Source: Treponema sp. (GTDB lineage Bacteria > Spirochaetota > Spirochaetia > Treponematales > Treponemataceae). From it: a stretch of DNA of 64,000 bases. Position 1 is the first letter of the stretch. Each line of letters begins with the position of its first letter. The DNA is taken from positions 1 to 64,000 of the forward strand of contig JAEDED010000010.1 of assembly GCA_016293495.1 (NCBI GenBank), given 5' to 3'. The notes below the pieces were generated by a model. It made no database searches and was not told the DNA's origin. It was given only the letters and a program-made list of their open reading frames with translations. Shown here one piece after another: positions 9,886-18,746 of this stretch. Both the position numbers and the translations under genes were made by a program.

Positions 9886-10429
9886 TTTCTCCTATGAGTT
9901 TGGCAAGTGCTTCGCGGGCTCTGAAAACCCTGACTTTAACATTGCCTTCGGTAATACCAAGAGTTTTTCCTATTTCTTTATAATTCATATCTGCATATTC
10001 GCGCAGAATAAGAACTTCGCGGAGGTTATCAGGTAACTGCGCAAGGGCTATCTTTACCTTTTCTACAGTTTCCTGGTTAAGCAGGTCTGTTTCACCTGAA
10101 GTCTGTACGCGATGATCTTCGTACAAAGCTTTCTGGTAAGCCTTCTGTTCCCGGCCCTTGCGTTTTACATAGTTAAGGGCTGCATTCTTTACAACACGGA
10201 TGAGCCAGAATGTAGCATCATTCATTGTCGGGAATACCATTTCTTTTTCGCTGGCTTTAATATATGAATCGTGAACAAGGTCTTCTGCAACCTCAGAGTC
10301 ATTTACAACCCTGACTGCTACTTTGAACAAAAGAGACATTGTTGCTTCATATATTTTTCTAAAATCGGCAGAATCGGCAGCGTGAAATCCTTCGCTTCCT
10401 ATCTCATTACCTGCTATATCTTTAACCAC
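9866..10429 (-). CDS. ECF-family RNA polymerase sigma factor
   Basis: Sigma-70 family, group 4, 187 aa. Region 2 covers about residues 25-95 (FRKIYEATMSLLFKVAVR, then DLVHDSYIKA with the -10 recognition face FWLIRVVKNAALNYVKRKGR). Region 4 covers about 125-180 (LPDNLREVLILREYADMNYKEIGKTLGITEGNVKVRVFRAR in family terms, a helix-turn-helix for the -35). There is no region 1 or 3. Start chosen at GTG 10429, which has GGAG 5 nt upstream; a GTG at 10435 would overlap that site. Partner is the overlapping anti-sigma gene. In T. pallidum a sigma-24 gene sits beside cysS and murB, as I recall, which fits this neighbourhood. Confidence 0.93.
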   Translation of the reverse strand: MVKDIAGNEIGSEGFHAADSADFRKIYEATMSLLFKVAVRVVNDSEVAEDLVHDSYIKASEKEMVFPTMNDATFWLIRVVKNAALNYVKRKGREQKAYQKALYEDHRVQTSGETDLLNQETVEKVKIALAQLPDNLREVLILREYADMNYKEIGKTLGITEGNVKVRVFRAREALAKLIGENDVYLS

Positions 10430-10495
10430 TCTCACTCCAAATAGTTACTGAAAAAATAAGAAAATTCTTAGAAATTCTTAAAAACTCTATAAATT

Positions 10496-10509
10496 ACCTG
10501 AAATCAGGT
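10496..10509. repeat. 14-bp inverted repeat between cysS and the ECF gene
   Basis: ACCTGA-AA-TCAGGT, a perfect 6-bp palindrome with 2-bp spacer, 6 bp downstream of the cysS stop and about 70 bp upstream of the ECF start. No T-run follows, so it is not an obvious terminator; an operator is possible. Between it and the sigma gene there is a short direct repeat of AAGAATTT (minus strand). Confidence 0.45.
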
Positions 10510-10515
10510 CGAAAA

Positions 10516-12018
10516 TTACTGTCTTTTCCATGTAGGACCGGTAGGAGTATCAACTATGATAATACCTCTGGCAGCCAGGTCGTTACGGATTTTGTCTGCT
10601 GTAGCAAAATCTTTTGCCTTTTTAGCTTCTGTACGCTGAATAACAAGTGCATCGATTTCGGCTGCTTCTGGGTCACCTGCGTGGTCGTCTCCAGCCGGTG
10701 CATTTGAAGCCTTCTTTGCTTCTTCAACAAGGCTCAGGGCAAGAACTGAATCCATATTTTCAATCAAAGCAAGGGTTTCTTCAGGTTTGAGTTCAGTATC
10801 TTTGACTGCAAGCTGAACGCGACTCAAGGCCTGTGGTGTAGAAAGGTCGTTTTCAAGGTCAGCCTTGAAGGCGTCAAGATATTCCTTTGCTTTTGCACTC
10901 AGGGAATCAAGCGGTGCGACCATTCCGGCAGAAGCATCAAGAATTGCTTTTACCTTGTTTACAAGGGCTTTTCTTGAGTTTTTAGCCGAATCCATTCCGT
11001 TAAAAGAGAATACTAAAGGCTTTCTATAGTGTCCTGCAAGAAGGAAATATCTGTAGTCCAGAGGTTCGTATCCTTTGTCTGTAAGGCAGTATCCTTTTTC
11101 TGCAGGAAGTTTTGTCTGAAGTGTAATGAAGTTTCCTGAAGACTTTGACATTTTTCCGCCTTCGAGGATTAAGAAGTCATTGTGGAGCCAGTAATTTACC
11201 CAAGGGCCTTCCTTGCGTTCTTCTTCTGTAAAGCTTCCTTCTGACTGTGCAATTTCGTTTGTATGATGAACTGGAACATGGTCGATACCACCAGTGTGGA
11301 TATCAAAGTGCTTTCCGAGGTATTTCATAGACATTGCTGAACATTCAATGTGCCAGCCCGGATATCCGCGTCCCCATGGAGAATCCCATGTCATAGCCTG
11401 GTCTTCAAATTTTGATTTTGTAAACCAGAGTACAAAGTCACCAGGATTGCGTTTGTTTTCGTCAACTACTACAACTTTTCTTTTACCTGCACCTGCCTGG
11501 AGTTCTTCCATGTTGAGGTTGGCAAGCTTTGCGTAATCAGGATAAGTTGAAATATCGTAATAAAGGTTTCCGCCTGCCATGTAGGTGTGGCCGTTTGCTT
11601 CAATCTTTTTGATGAGTTCAATCATTTCTGGGATATGATCTGTAGCTTTACAGATTACGTCAGGATGACGGATATTCAATGCGTCGATGTCTTTGATGAA
11701 TGCATCTGTGTAGAACTGAGCTACTTCGAGAACGCTCTGATGACGTTCTGCGGCAGACTTTTTCATTTTGTCTTCACCGTCGTCGTTATCGCCTGTAAGG
11801 TGTCCGACATCAGTGATGTTCATAACGTGTTTGATTTTATAACCAAGATAGGTAAGAGTTCTGTCTAGAATGTCGAGGAATACATATGCGCGTAAGTTTC
11901 CGATATGTGCGTAGTTATATACTGTAGGACCACAGCCGTAGAAACCGCAGAAACCTTCTGTGATCGGCTTGAATTCCTGAAGAGATTTTCCCATTGTGTT
12001 GAATAATTTCAAACTCAT
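10516..12018 (-). CDS. cysS: Cysteinyl-tRNA synthetase
   Basis: Class I aminoacyl-tRNA synthetase that charges tRNA-Cys. The HIGH motif appears as AHIGN in GPTVYNYAHIGN (near residue 37), the KMSKS loop is GGKMSKSSGN (near 288), and zinc ligands are present (Cys in YGCGPT, then WHIECS and a downstream HH pair in HHTNE). 500 aa, normal to slightly long; there is a short alanine-rich insertion near 435 (NAPAGDDHAG). ATG 12018 is preceded by GAGGT with good spacing. Divergent from murB with only 37 bp between start codons. Confidence 0.97.
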   Translation of the reverse strand: MSLKLFNTMGKSLQEFKPITEGFCGFYGCGPTVYNYAHIGNLRAYVFLDILDRTLTYLGYKIKHVMNITDVGHLTGDNDDGEDKMKKSAAERHQSVLEVAQFYTDAFIKDIDALNIRHPDVICKATDHIPEMIELIKKIEANGHTYMAGGNLYYDISTYPDYAKLANLNMEELQAGAGKRKVVVVDENKRNPGDFVLWFTKSKFEDQAMTWDSPWGRGYPGWHIECSAMSMKYLGKHFDIHTGGIDHVPVHHTNEIAQSEGSFTEEERKEGPWVNYWLHNDFLILEGGKMSKSSGNFITLQTKLPAEKGYCLTDKGYEPLDYRYFLLAGHYRKPLVFSFNGMDSAKNSRKALVNKVKAILDASAGMVAPLDSLSAKAKEYLDAFKADLENDLSTPQALSRVQLAVKDTELKPEETLALIENMDSVLALSLVEEAKKASNAPAGDDHAGDPEAAEIDALVIQRTEAKKAKDFATADKIRNDLAARGIIIVDTPTGPTWKRQ

Positions 12019-12043
12019 ATTTACCTCGGACCAAGAAATATAT

Positions 12044-12049
12044 TATAGT
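12044..12049 (+). promoter_or_regulatory. -10 box of leaderless murB
   Basis: TATAGT, then 6 nt, then ATG 12056. TTTACC at 12020-12025 is a plausible -35 with 18-bp spacing. No Shine-Dalgarno between box and start. Confidence 0.6.
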
Positions 12050-12055
12050 AAAGAT

Positions 12056-13009
12056 ATGATTAATTTACGGGAAATATCACAAAAATTCAATATAGAAGAG
12101 GAATTTGGCGTATACGAAAATGCAGAAATGTCGCGCCGTTTTTCTTTTAAGGTAGGTGGAAAAACTCCTTTACTTATTGAACCGCTTACAGAAGAGGCCC
12201 TTTTAAAGGCATTGAATATTCTTGAAGCGGAGAAAATTCCTTATTTTATTCTCGGCGGCGGAACAAACATTGTTTTTTCTGACAACGGATTTGACGGCGT
12301 CGTAATTTCCACAGTAAAGCTCAACAGAATCGAACAGCTCGCAGCCGACGGCGATGATGTGATTTTAAAGTGCCAGTGCGGCGTTCTAATGAACACGCTT
12401 GTAAACCATGCGGTAAAGAACAGCCTTACGGGACTTGAAGAGTTCTGCGGGCTTCCTGGAACCTGTGGTGGGGCCGGATATATGAATGCGCGCTGTTTTA
12501 ACAAAGAAATCAGTGATGTTGTGGGAACAATTACTTATTTTGACAAAAATTCCTCTAAAAATGACGCTTCAGGTGGAATTTTCGAGAAAAAGACACTTTC
12601 TTACGATAAATCACTCTGGCAGTACAAGATTTCGCCTTTTACGGGCACAGACAAAGTCATCGTTTCTGTGGAATTTCGTGTAAGAAAGACTTCAGATTCC
12701 TCGATCCAGCAAAAAGCTTCGGAGTTTATGAAAGAAAGGGTCGAAAAGGGCCATTTTAAATTTCCATGTGCCGGAAGCGTATTTAAAAACAATCACGCCT
12801 TCGGAAAACCTACGGGGCAGATTGTAGACGAGCTTGGACTCAAGGGCCACTCAATCGGAGGCGCCCAGATTGCTCCATGGCACGGAAACATCATCATCAA
12901 CCGCGAAAATGCCACTTCAAAGGATATTAAAGAGCTTGTTGAGTTTGTAAAAGAAAAGGTAAAAGAAAAGACAGGCTTTGAGCTTGAAGAAGAAATTCTG
13001 TTTTACTAA
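12056..13009 (+). CDS. murB: UDP-N-acetylenolpyruvoylglucosamine reductase
   Basis: FAD enzyme that reduces UDP-GlcNAc-enolpyruvate to UDP-MurNAc in peptidoglycan precursor synthesis (cytoplasm). FAD-binding features are clear: YFILGGGTNIVFSD (near residue 60), then LEEFCGLPGTCGGAGYMNA (near 130), and the catalytic serine region CAGSVFKN (near 241). 317 aa from ATG 12056. An in-frame ATG 60 bases upstream would run into the cysS start region and lacks a ribosome site, and the family N-terminus fits the later start. That ATG lies 6 nt after a -10 box. Next gene (dual cyclic-nucleotide protein) has its own Shine-Dalgarno. Confidence 0.95.
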   Translation: MINLREISQKFNIEEEFGVYENAEMSRRFSFKVGGKTPLLIEPLTEEALLKALNILEAEKIPYFILGGGTNIVFSDNGFDGVVISTVKLNRIEQLAADGDDVILKCQCGVLMNTLVNHAVKNSLTGLEEFCGLPGTCGGAGYMNARCFNKEISDVVGTITYFDKNSSKNDASGGIFEKKTLSYDKSLWQYKISPFTGTDKVIVSVEFRVRKTSDSSIQQKASEFMKERVEKGHFKFPCAGSVFKNNHAFGKPTGQIVDELGLKGHSIGGAQIAPWHGNIIINRENATSKDIKELVEFVKEKVKEKTGFELEEEILFY

Positions 13010-13114
13010 AAAAATCACGGCTGAGAATAATTCCTTCTAAATAATTTTTTTCAGTTTCCGATAATTGAACAAAGGTATATACTGTATTAAAATAGACTCA
13101 AGGGAGAAACTTGA

Positions 13115-14302
13115 ATGCTTCAGCTTTCATTTGTTAATTTTAAGAAAGGCTCATATATCGTTGTCGAAGGACAGGATACTAGTGACCGTTTTTATATTAT
13201 CCAGGTTGGACATGTACACTGTGTTCACGAAGCAAATGTTCCTGTAAATAATTCAAATAATATTCTTGGTCCTGGAGACTTTATCAGCGTAATCCCTTGT
13301 ATGTCTAATCATCTCCAGATTGAATCGGCAATTGCAATGACAGATGTTGTATGTATTTCTGTCCGCCGTGATCAGTACCCGGAATTGATTGAACGCAATA
13401 CTCCTGTTGCCATGAAAATTATCCGCACCTTTGCAAACAAGATGCGTCTCTTAAACGAAAATCTTACAAAGCTTGCATTAAACAATGTTGCTCAGGATTC
13501 TCCTGAACAGATTTTCTCAAGTGCAGCTTATTACGAAAAAGAAAAGAAATTTGATATTGCCGTTTACGGTTACTATCAGTACTTAAAAGCAAATCCCACT
13601 GGTCCGAACGCAGCAACTGCAAAGCAGAAGTTCATTCAGCTTAAGCCAAGAACTCATGCTGTTTATTTTGAACCAACTCAGGAGCTTCTTCGTGTTTATC
13701 CAAAGGGAACTATGGTTTTCTCAGAATGTCAGTCCGGGGCTGAAATGTATATCATTCAGGAAGGAGCTGTCCGTATTACTAAGGTTGTTGATGGCCAGGA
13801 AGTTATTCTTGCCGTTCTCAAGAAAGGTGATATGTTCGGTGAAATGGCATTGCTTGAAAACAAACCTCGTTCTGCAAGTGCAATCGCTCATGAAAACTGC
13901 CGCCTTATGACAGTTAACCGCAAGAACTTTGACCAGATGGTTGCAACTCAGCCTCAGTTGATTGCACGTCTTACAACAACTCTTGCTGAACGTTTGTGGT
14001 CAATGTACCGTCAGCTTGCAAATACTCAGCTTAAAGAACCTCTCTGGAAGCTTCTCGATATGCTCGCTCTTCAGATGGAAAAAGCAAAGGTTGTTATGGC
14101 TACAGGTTCAAACTATCAGACAGATCTTTCAGTTCAGGATCTCGTTGATATGTGTGGTCTTCCACAGAACCAGCAGGCAACTGCAGTTTATGCTTTCCAG
14201 AACGACAGTCATGTTAAAATTGTTAACGGTAAAATCTACATTCCTAACTGCGTAGAACTTGCTAAGCAGGCAGCATTTTATCGTAAACAAACACAGAAAT
14301 AA
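13115..14302 (+). CDS. Dual cyclic-nucleotide-binding-domain protein (Crp-like), 395 aa
   Basis: Two cNMP-binding beta-barrels joined by a short TPR-like linker. Domain 1 (about 5-115) has the fold (KGSYIVVEGQDTSDRFYIIQ) but a degenerate phosphate-binding cassette. The linker (about 125-175) resembles a TPR pair. Domain 2 (about 185-300) has an intact cassette, FGEMALLENKPRSAS, including the arginine that contacts the cyclic phosphate. The C-terminus (about 330-380) looks like a winged helix, LSVQDLVDMCGLPQNQQ, as in Crp/Fnr proteins but weakly conserved. ATG 13115 follows AGGGAG. A paralogue with the same layout is at 34963. Probably a signal-responsive regulator; DNA binding is inferred, not proven. 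Confidence 0.85.
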   Translation: MLQLSFVNFKKGSYIVVEGQDTSDRFYIIQVGHVHCVHEANVPVNNSNNILGPGDFISVIPCMSNHLQIESAIAMTDVVCISVRRDQYPELIERNTPVAMKIIRTFANKMRLLNENLTKLALNNVAQDSPEQIFSSAAYYEKEKKFDIAVYGYYQYLKANPTGPNAATAKQKFIQLKPRTHAVYFEPTQELLRVYPKGTMVFSECQSGAEMYIIQEGAVRITKVVDGQEVILAVLKKGDMFGEMALLENKPRSASAIAHENCRLMTVNRKNFDQMVATQPQLIARLTTTLAERLWSMYRQLANTQLKEPLWKLLDMLALQMEKAKVVMATGSNYQTDLSVQDLVDMCGLPQNQQATAVYAFQNDSHVKIVNGKIYIPNCVELAKQAAFYRKQTQK

Positions 14303-14306
14303 TTCC

Positions 14307-14312
14307 GATAAT
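14307..14312 (+). promoter_or_regulatory. -10 box of a leaderless exported-protein gene
   Basis: GATAAT, 6 nt, then ATG 14319. TAAACA at 14284-14289 gives a 17-bp spacer. The box starts 4 bp after the stop of the upstream gene. No Shine-Dalgarno. Confidence 0.55.
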
Positions 14313-14318
14313 TAAGTG

Positions 14319-14945
14319 ATGAAGAATTTTTTTAAATCACTTAAGTCACAGAAAACTTCAATTTTTCTCATTTTATTGATTTGTGCATGTTCACTCTGTT
14401 TTGCACAGCAGTCTGCGAATAAGTCATCAAGCAAGACTTCAAGTCAGCAGGCCTCGAATCAGTCTGGCGATTTGCCTTCAGGATATGGCGGTGTTAATCT
14501 TGGAATGTCTGTAGATGAAACAAAGAAGGCCTTGCAGTCTAATTCTGATTTTGGATATAACGGCGACCGTGATGTTTCTCTTCTACCTGGTGAAAACCGT
14601 GTGCTGATTGAAACAGATGCAAGAGATTTTGCACGCTGGTCATTCCTTGAGCAGTGCTGGTTTCAATTCTATGATGATAAGCTTTATACAATCATGCTTA
14701 ACCTGAATAAAAAGAAGGTTGATTATTACAGCGTGTACAGTTCCCTTGTAAAAAAATATGGAGAACCTGTTGAGTTCAGTCCTGAACGAGCCGTATGGAA
14801 AAACGACGATGTTCAGCTTAGTCTTGAACGCCCGTTGATTTTAAAATACATTGACCTTAAAACTTTTAATTCGCTTGTTGACCAGTCAATGGTTGAACAG
14901 ACCGCTCAGGAAAAACTCCGCGAAGAATTCCTGAACAGTTTTTAG
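14319..14945 (+). CDS. Exported protein of unknown function, 208 aa
   Basis: Not recognised. A signal peptide is clear: KSLKSQK followed by a hydrophobic core (IFLILLICACSLCFA) and a signal peptidase site near FAQQ. A Ser/Lys/Gln-rich linker (about 30-50) leads to a compact domain starting GGVNLGMSVDETKKALQS, a pattern seen in small periplasmic proteins in which an amphipathic helix is followed by beta-strands (FWFQFYDDKLYTIML-like strands, here QFYDDKLYTIMLNL). ATG 14319 is preferred over the GTG directly before it, because it lies 6 nt after GATAAT. Next gene, 60 bp downstream, is another exported protein. Confidence 0.8.
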   Translation: MKNFFKSLKSQKTSIFLILLICACSLCFAQQSANKSSSKTSSQQASNQSGDLPSGYGGVNLGMSVDETKKALQSNSDFGYNGDRDVSLLPGENRVLIETDARDFARWSFLEQCWFQFYDDKLYTIMLNLNKKKVDYYSVYSSLVKKYGEPVEFSPERAVWKNDDVQLSLERPLILKYIDLKTFNSLVDQSMVEQTAQEKLREEFLNSF

Positions 14946-15004
14946 AACAGTAAACAGGCAAAGTTAAATAACTAAAAGGTTATCAAAACAGCAGGGTTAG
15001 CAAA

Positions 15005-15472
15005 ATGAATTATTTTCGGAATAAAATAAAATTTTTTATCATAACTGCTTTTCTTTTTTCTGCCGTAATGACAGTATTTGCTTCGTGCGGCGAAAAGAAG
15101 CTCAGGACAGTTGATATCAGTATTACAAAAGCTGATGGTTCTGTTGTGATGGTGAATTCAGAAGTTGCAGAAACTGATGAACAGCGCCAGAAAGGTTTTA
15201 TGGAACGTAAAAATATTCCTGATGGAACTGGAATGATTTTTGTTTTTGATGCTGATCAGATTTTGTATTTCTGGATGAAGAATACGCCGACAGCATTATC
15301 AATTGCATACATTGACAGTTCGGGAATTATCAGGGACATTTTTGATATGGAACCGTTCAGTCTTGCATCTGTCGAGAGCACAGTTTCGGTAAGGTACGCT
15401 CTTGAAGTTCCTAAGAGCTGGTTCAAAAAGAACGGTATTAAACCTGGTGATAAAATCAGTTTGAATTTCTAA
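15005..15472 (+). CDS. DUF192 family lipoprotein, 155 aa
   Basis: Small exported protein. Signal region with lipobox-like FASC (Cys27) after a hydrophobic core. The body is a DUF192 domain (about 45-150): EQRQKGFMERKNIPDGTGM, then FWMKNTPTALSIAYID and a final KPGDKISL. DUF192 proteins are secreted, of unknown biochemical role. Length normal. An AGGG lies 10 nt before the ATG. A strong bidirectional terminator follows directly. Confidence 0.9.
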   Translation: MNYFRNKIKFFIITAFLFSAVMTVFASCGEKKLRTVDISITKADGSVVMVNSEVAETDEQRQKGFMERKNIPDGTGMIFVFDADQILYFWMKNTPTALSIAYIDSSGIIRDIFDMEPFSLASVESTVSVRYALEVPKSWFKKNGIKPGDKISLNF

Positions 15473-15477
15473 AAAAA

Positions 15478-15521
15478 ATCGGTTGAAGAACTTTTATTGT
15501 GGTCTTCAACCGATTTTTTTT
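15478..15521. terminator. Bidirectional terminator between DUF192 and TPR genes
   Basis: Twelve-bp perfect stem ATCGGTTGAAGA / TCTTCAACCGAT with a 13-nt loop, A-run before and T-run after, between two convergent genes. A weaker second hairpin (AAAATC-TTCC-GATTTT, about 15543-15562) may help the minus-strand gene. Confidence 0.88.
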
Positions 15522-15576
15522 GTGGAATGCCGGACTAATTGAAAAAATCTTCCGATTTTTTTTTGTGCTGCCGTAC

Positions 15577-16725
15577 TTAGTTATTTTCTAATTTGGCTAA
15601 TTCTGTCTGGGCGATTTTGTCATCCGGATCGAATTCGAGGACTGTAGTAAAATACTTCTGGGCGTCGGCAATGTTTCCTTCGCGGAGTGCGACATAACCG
15701 AGATTTGAAATAATTTTTGTGCTTTCTGGTTCGATAGCCAGAGCTTTTAACAGTGCCTTTTTTGCTTCTTCATAATTGCCGGTTTCAAGATGGCAGATTG
15801 CCATTTCGTTATAGGTATCAGAGTTTGTATCTCCGCCGTATTCAAGTGCTTTGCTAAATGCCTGAATGCCGTCTTCAAAACGTCCGAGGCGGCGTAATCC
15901 CCAGCCGAGCATGAACCAGGCGTTCCAGACCTTAGGGTTGTTCTGAAGAAACATGCGGATCTGATCAAGACCTTTTTCTTCTTCTCCGTTTGAAATCAAA
16001 TCATAAGCGGCTTTGAATCTTGCATCATCCATGTTCTGGTTTTTAATATTGTAAACGATTTCCTGGGCGCGTTCTTTTTTATAAACGCCGTTGTCGCCAA
16101 GGTCTTCATCTGGTGTGTCACATGTCAGGGCAAGGTATGTTTCAAATGCATCTTTGGCATTCGAATATTCCTTCTGCTTGAGATAGAAAAAGCCTGCATT
16201 AAAGAATGCATCAGGAATTGCAGGTTCTGCAACCATTGCTTCTTTGTAATAGTGAAGGGCGTCTTCGTCGTAAGCATCAGCATCTTCAGTTAATCCTGAA
16301 CGGCGGTAACTGTCAGCACGCTGGTCAAAGAAAAGCGCCATGTTCAAAGTGATTGCTTTATCTTCAGGATCGAGTCCCTGAAGTGCAAGAAAAATTTCTT
16401 CTGCGAGTTCAAAATCTTCGTTTTTAACTTTAAGAATTGCAGCTTCTGAAAGTTCCTTTTTAATGTCAGGACGAGCTTTTGTAATAATTGATCTGTAGTA
16501 CTGAAGATTCTGGTTGTGTTTGTCGTATGCGAGTACTGTAAGAATTCCTGCTAAAATCTGTTCCTGAGTAAGCTCTTCAGGATTAAACTGGCCTGGTGCA
16601 TCGCTATCCTTTTTCTGTACAGGAAGCGGAATCGTAACGTCGATAGGGAACGATTCTTTTGAAAGTTCAAAACCTTCAGGCAGTGTGATGAAATAAACAG
16701 ATTCAAGAGGGCTATTTGGCGTCAT
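15577..16725 (-). CDS. TPR-repeat protein, 382 aa
   Basis: Soluble, no signal peptide. After an N-terminal beta-like segment (about 1-45) there are several tetratricopeptide repeats: clear units at about 170-205 (AFFNAGFFYLKQKEYSNAKDA), 263-296 (WNAWFMLGWGLRRLGRFEDG), 300-332 (DTYNEMAICHLETGNYEEA) and 334-366 (IISNLGYVALREGNIADA). TPRs are protein-docking modules; the partner is unknown. ATG 16725 is preceded by AGGAA at 7 nt. Single-gene unit ending at the bidirectional terminator. Rich in Asp/Glu, typical of cytoplasmic scaffold proteins. Confidence 0.88.
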   Translation of the reverse strand: MTPNSPLESVYFITLPEGFELSKESFPIDVTIPLPVQKKDSDAPGQFNPEELTQEQILAGILTVLAYDKHNQNLQYYRSIITKARPDIKKELSEAAILKVKNEDFELAEEIFLALQGLDPEDKAITLNMALFFDQRADSYRRSGLTEDADAYDEDALHYYKEAMVAEPAIPDAFFNAGFFYLKQKEYSNAKDAFETYLALTCDTPDEDLGDNGVYKKERAQEIVYNIKNQNMDDARFKAAYDLISNGEEEKGLDQIRMFLQNNPKVWNAWFMLGWGLRRLGRFEDGIQAFSKALEYGGDTNSDTYNEMAICHLETGNYEEAKKALLKALAIEPESTKIISNLGYVALREGNIADAQKYFTTVLEFDPDDKIAQTELAKLENN

Positions 16726-16799
16726 TGATATATTCCTATAATGATATGAATTTCTTATATGAGTAATTTACAGATTTAAAGTGAATTTTTCAAGAACAG

Positions 16800-17825
16800 C
16801 TATGCCTGTGCAGGTACTTCAGCTGTAGTGCTTTGCTGCTGAGCTTGTGCTTCTGCAGAAGGCTGTGCGTCGGCTGGAGCAGCTGCCGGATTCTGAGAGG
16901 CTTCTGCGCTCTGACCTTCCTGTGGAGCTGACTGTGCTGCGGTCTCTGCCGGTGTGGCTGGCTGTGCCAGTGCGGCTTGCTGAATAGAATTCTGCTGTTG
17001 TTGCTGCTGAACTGTATTAAGAATATTCTTTCTTACAGTTGTGAGATATGAATTGATTCTGATTCTGTATGAGGTCGGCACGTTTGCTTCATCAAACTGA
17101 AGACATGCGTAAATAATTTCTGGTCTGCCTTCTACCGGGCTTGTTTTTACAACATGGCCTGGAAGCTGGATGATTTCGTCCGGTTCATCAAAACGAATGC
17201 GGAGGATTGTATCTTTTCCCTGAATGAATTTTTCTATACCGAGAAGAATTACTTTTGCACCAGAGAAAGAAATATCGCGAAGAATACAGCGGCGTGGAAC
17301 ATTCTGAATAAAGATGATTGTTTCATCTTTTGACATGTTCAGGCGGCGCTTTGTGTCTTCTGTAATTGTAATACGTTCATCCTTACGACGGATTGCATTT
17401 GAATTTGCTTCGAGCATTGATCCGATTTTTTCAATCAGGTCATCAGGTGGACGCTGAGTAAATGTAAGTGTAATAACTGCCAGTTCTGAAGAACTCATGT
17501 AAGGGCTGATTTCTGTAATGCGGCCTGTTACAAAGAAACTGATTGGCTGGTCATGCTGCTGGATAAAATAAAAACGCAAAGAAACTGGAGGAGGTTCTTT
17601 TTTTGACATTGCTGCGTAAGCACCGCCTTTAGTTCCTACAATGATTTTTGCCATCTGGAATGATGTTGAATTGATGATACATGGCCACTGAGCGCCATTG
17701 CATTTTACATAAATTTGACGTGGGTCCACAGCCAGAGTGCGCAATACTTCTTTAGTATATGTGACTTCTTTGTCGCGATAAATGTCATAATAATTCTGTA
17801 GCTGCTGGCTTGTTATGATTCCCAT
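16800..17825 (-). CDS. PilZ-domain protein with Gln/Ala-rich tail, 341 aa
   Basis: PilZ proteins bind cyclic di-GMP and change motility or envelope behaviour. An N-terminal YcgR-like beta domain (about 1-150) precedes the PilZ domain (about 160-265), with RRCILRDISFSGAKV carrying the D-x-S-x-x-G motif. The usual RxxxR arginine pair is only partly matched (KRRLNMSK and PRRCILR), so ligand binding is likely but not certain. The last 75 residues are a low-complexity Gln/Ala/Pro tail starting at QQQQQQ. No Shine-Dalgarno; TAAAAT lies 9 nt before the ATG, so the leader is very short. Two GGDEF cyclases lie 5-7 kb away. Confidence 0.87.
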   Translation of the reverse strand: MGIITSQQLQNYYDIYRDKEVTYTKEVLRTLAVDPRQIYVKCNGAQWPCIINSTSFQMAKIIVGTKGGAYAAMSKKEPPPVSLRFYFIQQHDQPISFFVTGRITEISPYMSSSELAVITLTFTQRPPDDLIEKIGSMLEANSNAIRRKDERITITEDTKRRLNMSKDETIIFIQNVPRRCILRDISFSGAKVILLGIEKFIQGKDTILRIRFDEPDEIIQLPGHVVKTSPVEGRPEIIYACLQFDEANVPTSYRIRINSYLTTVRKNILNTVQQQQQQNSIQQAALAQPATPAETAAQSAPQEGQSAEASQNPAAAPADAQPSAEAQAQQQSTTAEVPAQA

Positions 17826-17900
17826 ATAAATACCATTTTAATTTATCTATATCTATTTGTCAAACTAAGTTTAAAAAAGTAAGATTTTGGAGAAATTCTG

Positions 17901-18746
17901 CTATTTGAAGCATAAAAATGCCGGTAAAGACGGGTTTTTATAGTAAGAAAGTGCGTTTTTCTGGTTAATATAGAGGGTTGTTGAGGAACCTCCGTCAAAT
18001 TCCATGGCGTTCTGGCAGCCGAAAGCCTTGAAAATCTCTGCACACTGCTGGTAATTAAGCCCTTCACTCCATGCTTTTACCTCGCCTTCGACTGCAAGTA
18101 TGTACAAAAATCTGCCGTCCTTAGAAATTCCACAGGCAGTTCTTGAATCTTTAATGTCCTGGAACTCGATTATGTTACCATTTTCGAGAATCTGCCAGAA
18201 ACCGCCGTGAAGTGCAGTAAGGTTTTCTGCTTCGGCCTCTGAATATTCCGGGATGTCGCTCTGGCTTTTGAAAATTTTTGCTTCGTATCCACTGGCGGTC
18301 TTATAAAGAGCGAGGGCTGCATAGCGTGAGAGCGGATTTGAGTATCTGATTTTATGTGACTGTGTAATTCCTGCTGCTTTTTTTGAAGACAGAGGGGACT
18401 TTGAAAAGTAAGGAGTTGTGTTGATTAAAATATCACAGGTTTCTGAAAGTTTTGATGCAGAAATCTGAGGGTCAGGAAAATTTGTAAGGTACGGGAACGG
18501 TTCAATAACAAGTGAAGGATTTTGTAAATCTATTTTAATTCCGTGACAGAGCGCCAGCGGTTCCTGGATATAGAAATCAAAGGTGTCTGAATAGGAATTA
18601 AGTTTGTGCCAGTCTGCTTTAACGTGAGACGGCGTTTTGAAGGTAATGCTGTCTGCAGCATTGTTATTTGTTGATACACAGGTTGTAAGAAAGAGAAGTG
18701 TGAGTAAAAATAGAACTGAGGTTAAGCGTTTTATTTTTACTTTCAC
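17901..18746 (-). CDS. Phosphodiester glycosidase-domain lipoprotein, 281 aa
   Basis: NAGPA-type phosphodiester glycosidase fold, which cleaves sugar-phosphodiester bonds in polysaccharides or glycan modifications. Lipobox LTTC (Cys23) after a basic, hydrophobic leader. The family hallmark AMEFDGGSSTTLYIN is present near residue 260, as is the earlier ILINTTPYFS segment with the conserved asparagine/threonine region. Normal domain length. It overlaps the upstream 80-aa gene by 4 bp (ATGA), so it is translationally coupled to it. Extracytoplasmic role is inferred from the lipobox. Confidence 0.85.
   Translation of the reverse strand: MKVKIKRLTSVLFLLTLLFLTTCVSTNNNAADSITFKTPSHVKADWHKLNSYSDTFDFYIQEPLALCHGIKIDLQNPSLVIEPFPYLTNFPDPQISASKLSETCDILINTTPYFSKSPLSSKKAAGITQSHKIRYSNPLSRYAALALYKTASGYEAKIFKSQSDIPEYSEAEAENLTALHGGFWQILENGNIIEFQDIKDSRTACGISKDGRFLYILAVEGEVKAWSEGLNYQQCAEIFKAFGCQNAMEFDGGSSTTLYINQKNALSYYKNPSLPAFLCFK

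Noticed and set aside
15005..15472. Thioredoxin-like function for the DUF192 protein
   Set aside because: No C-x2-C; pattern fits DUF192 only.
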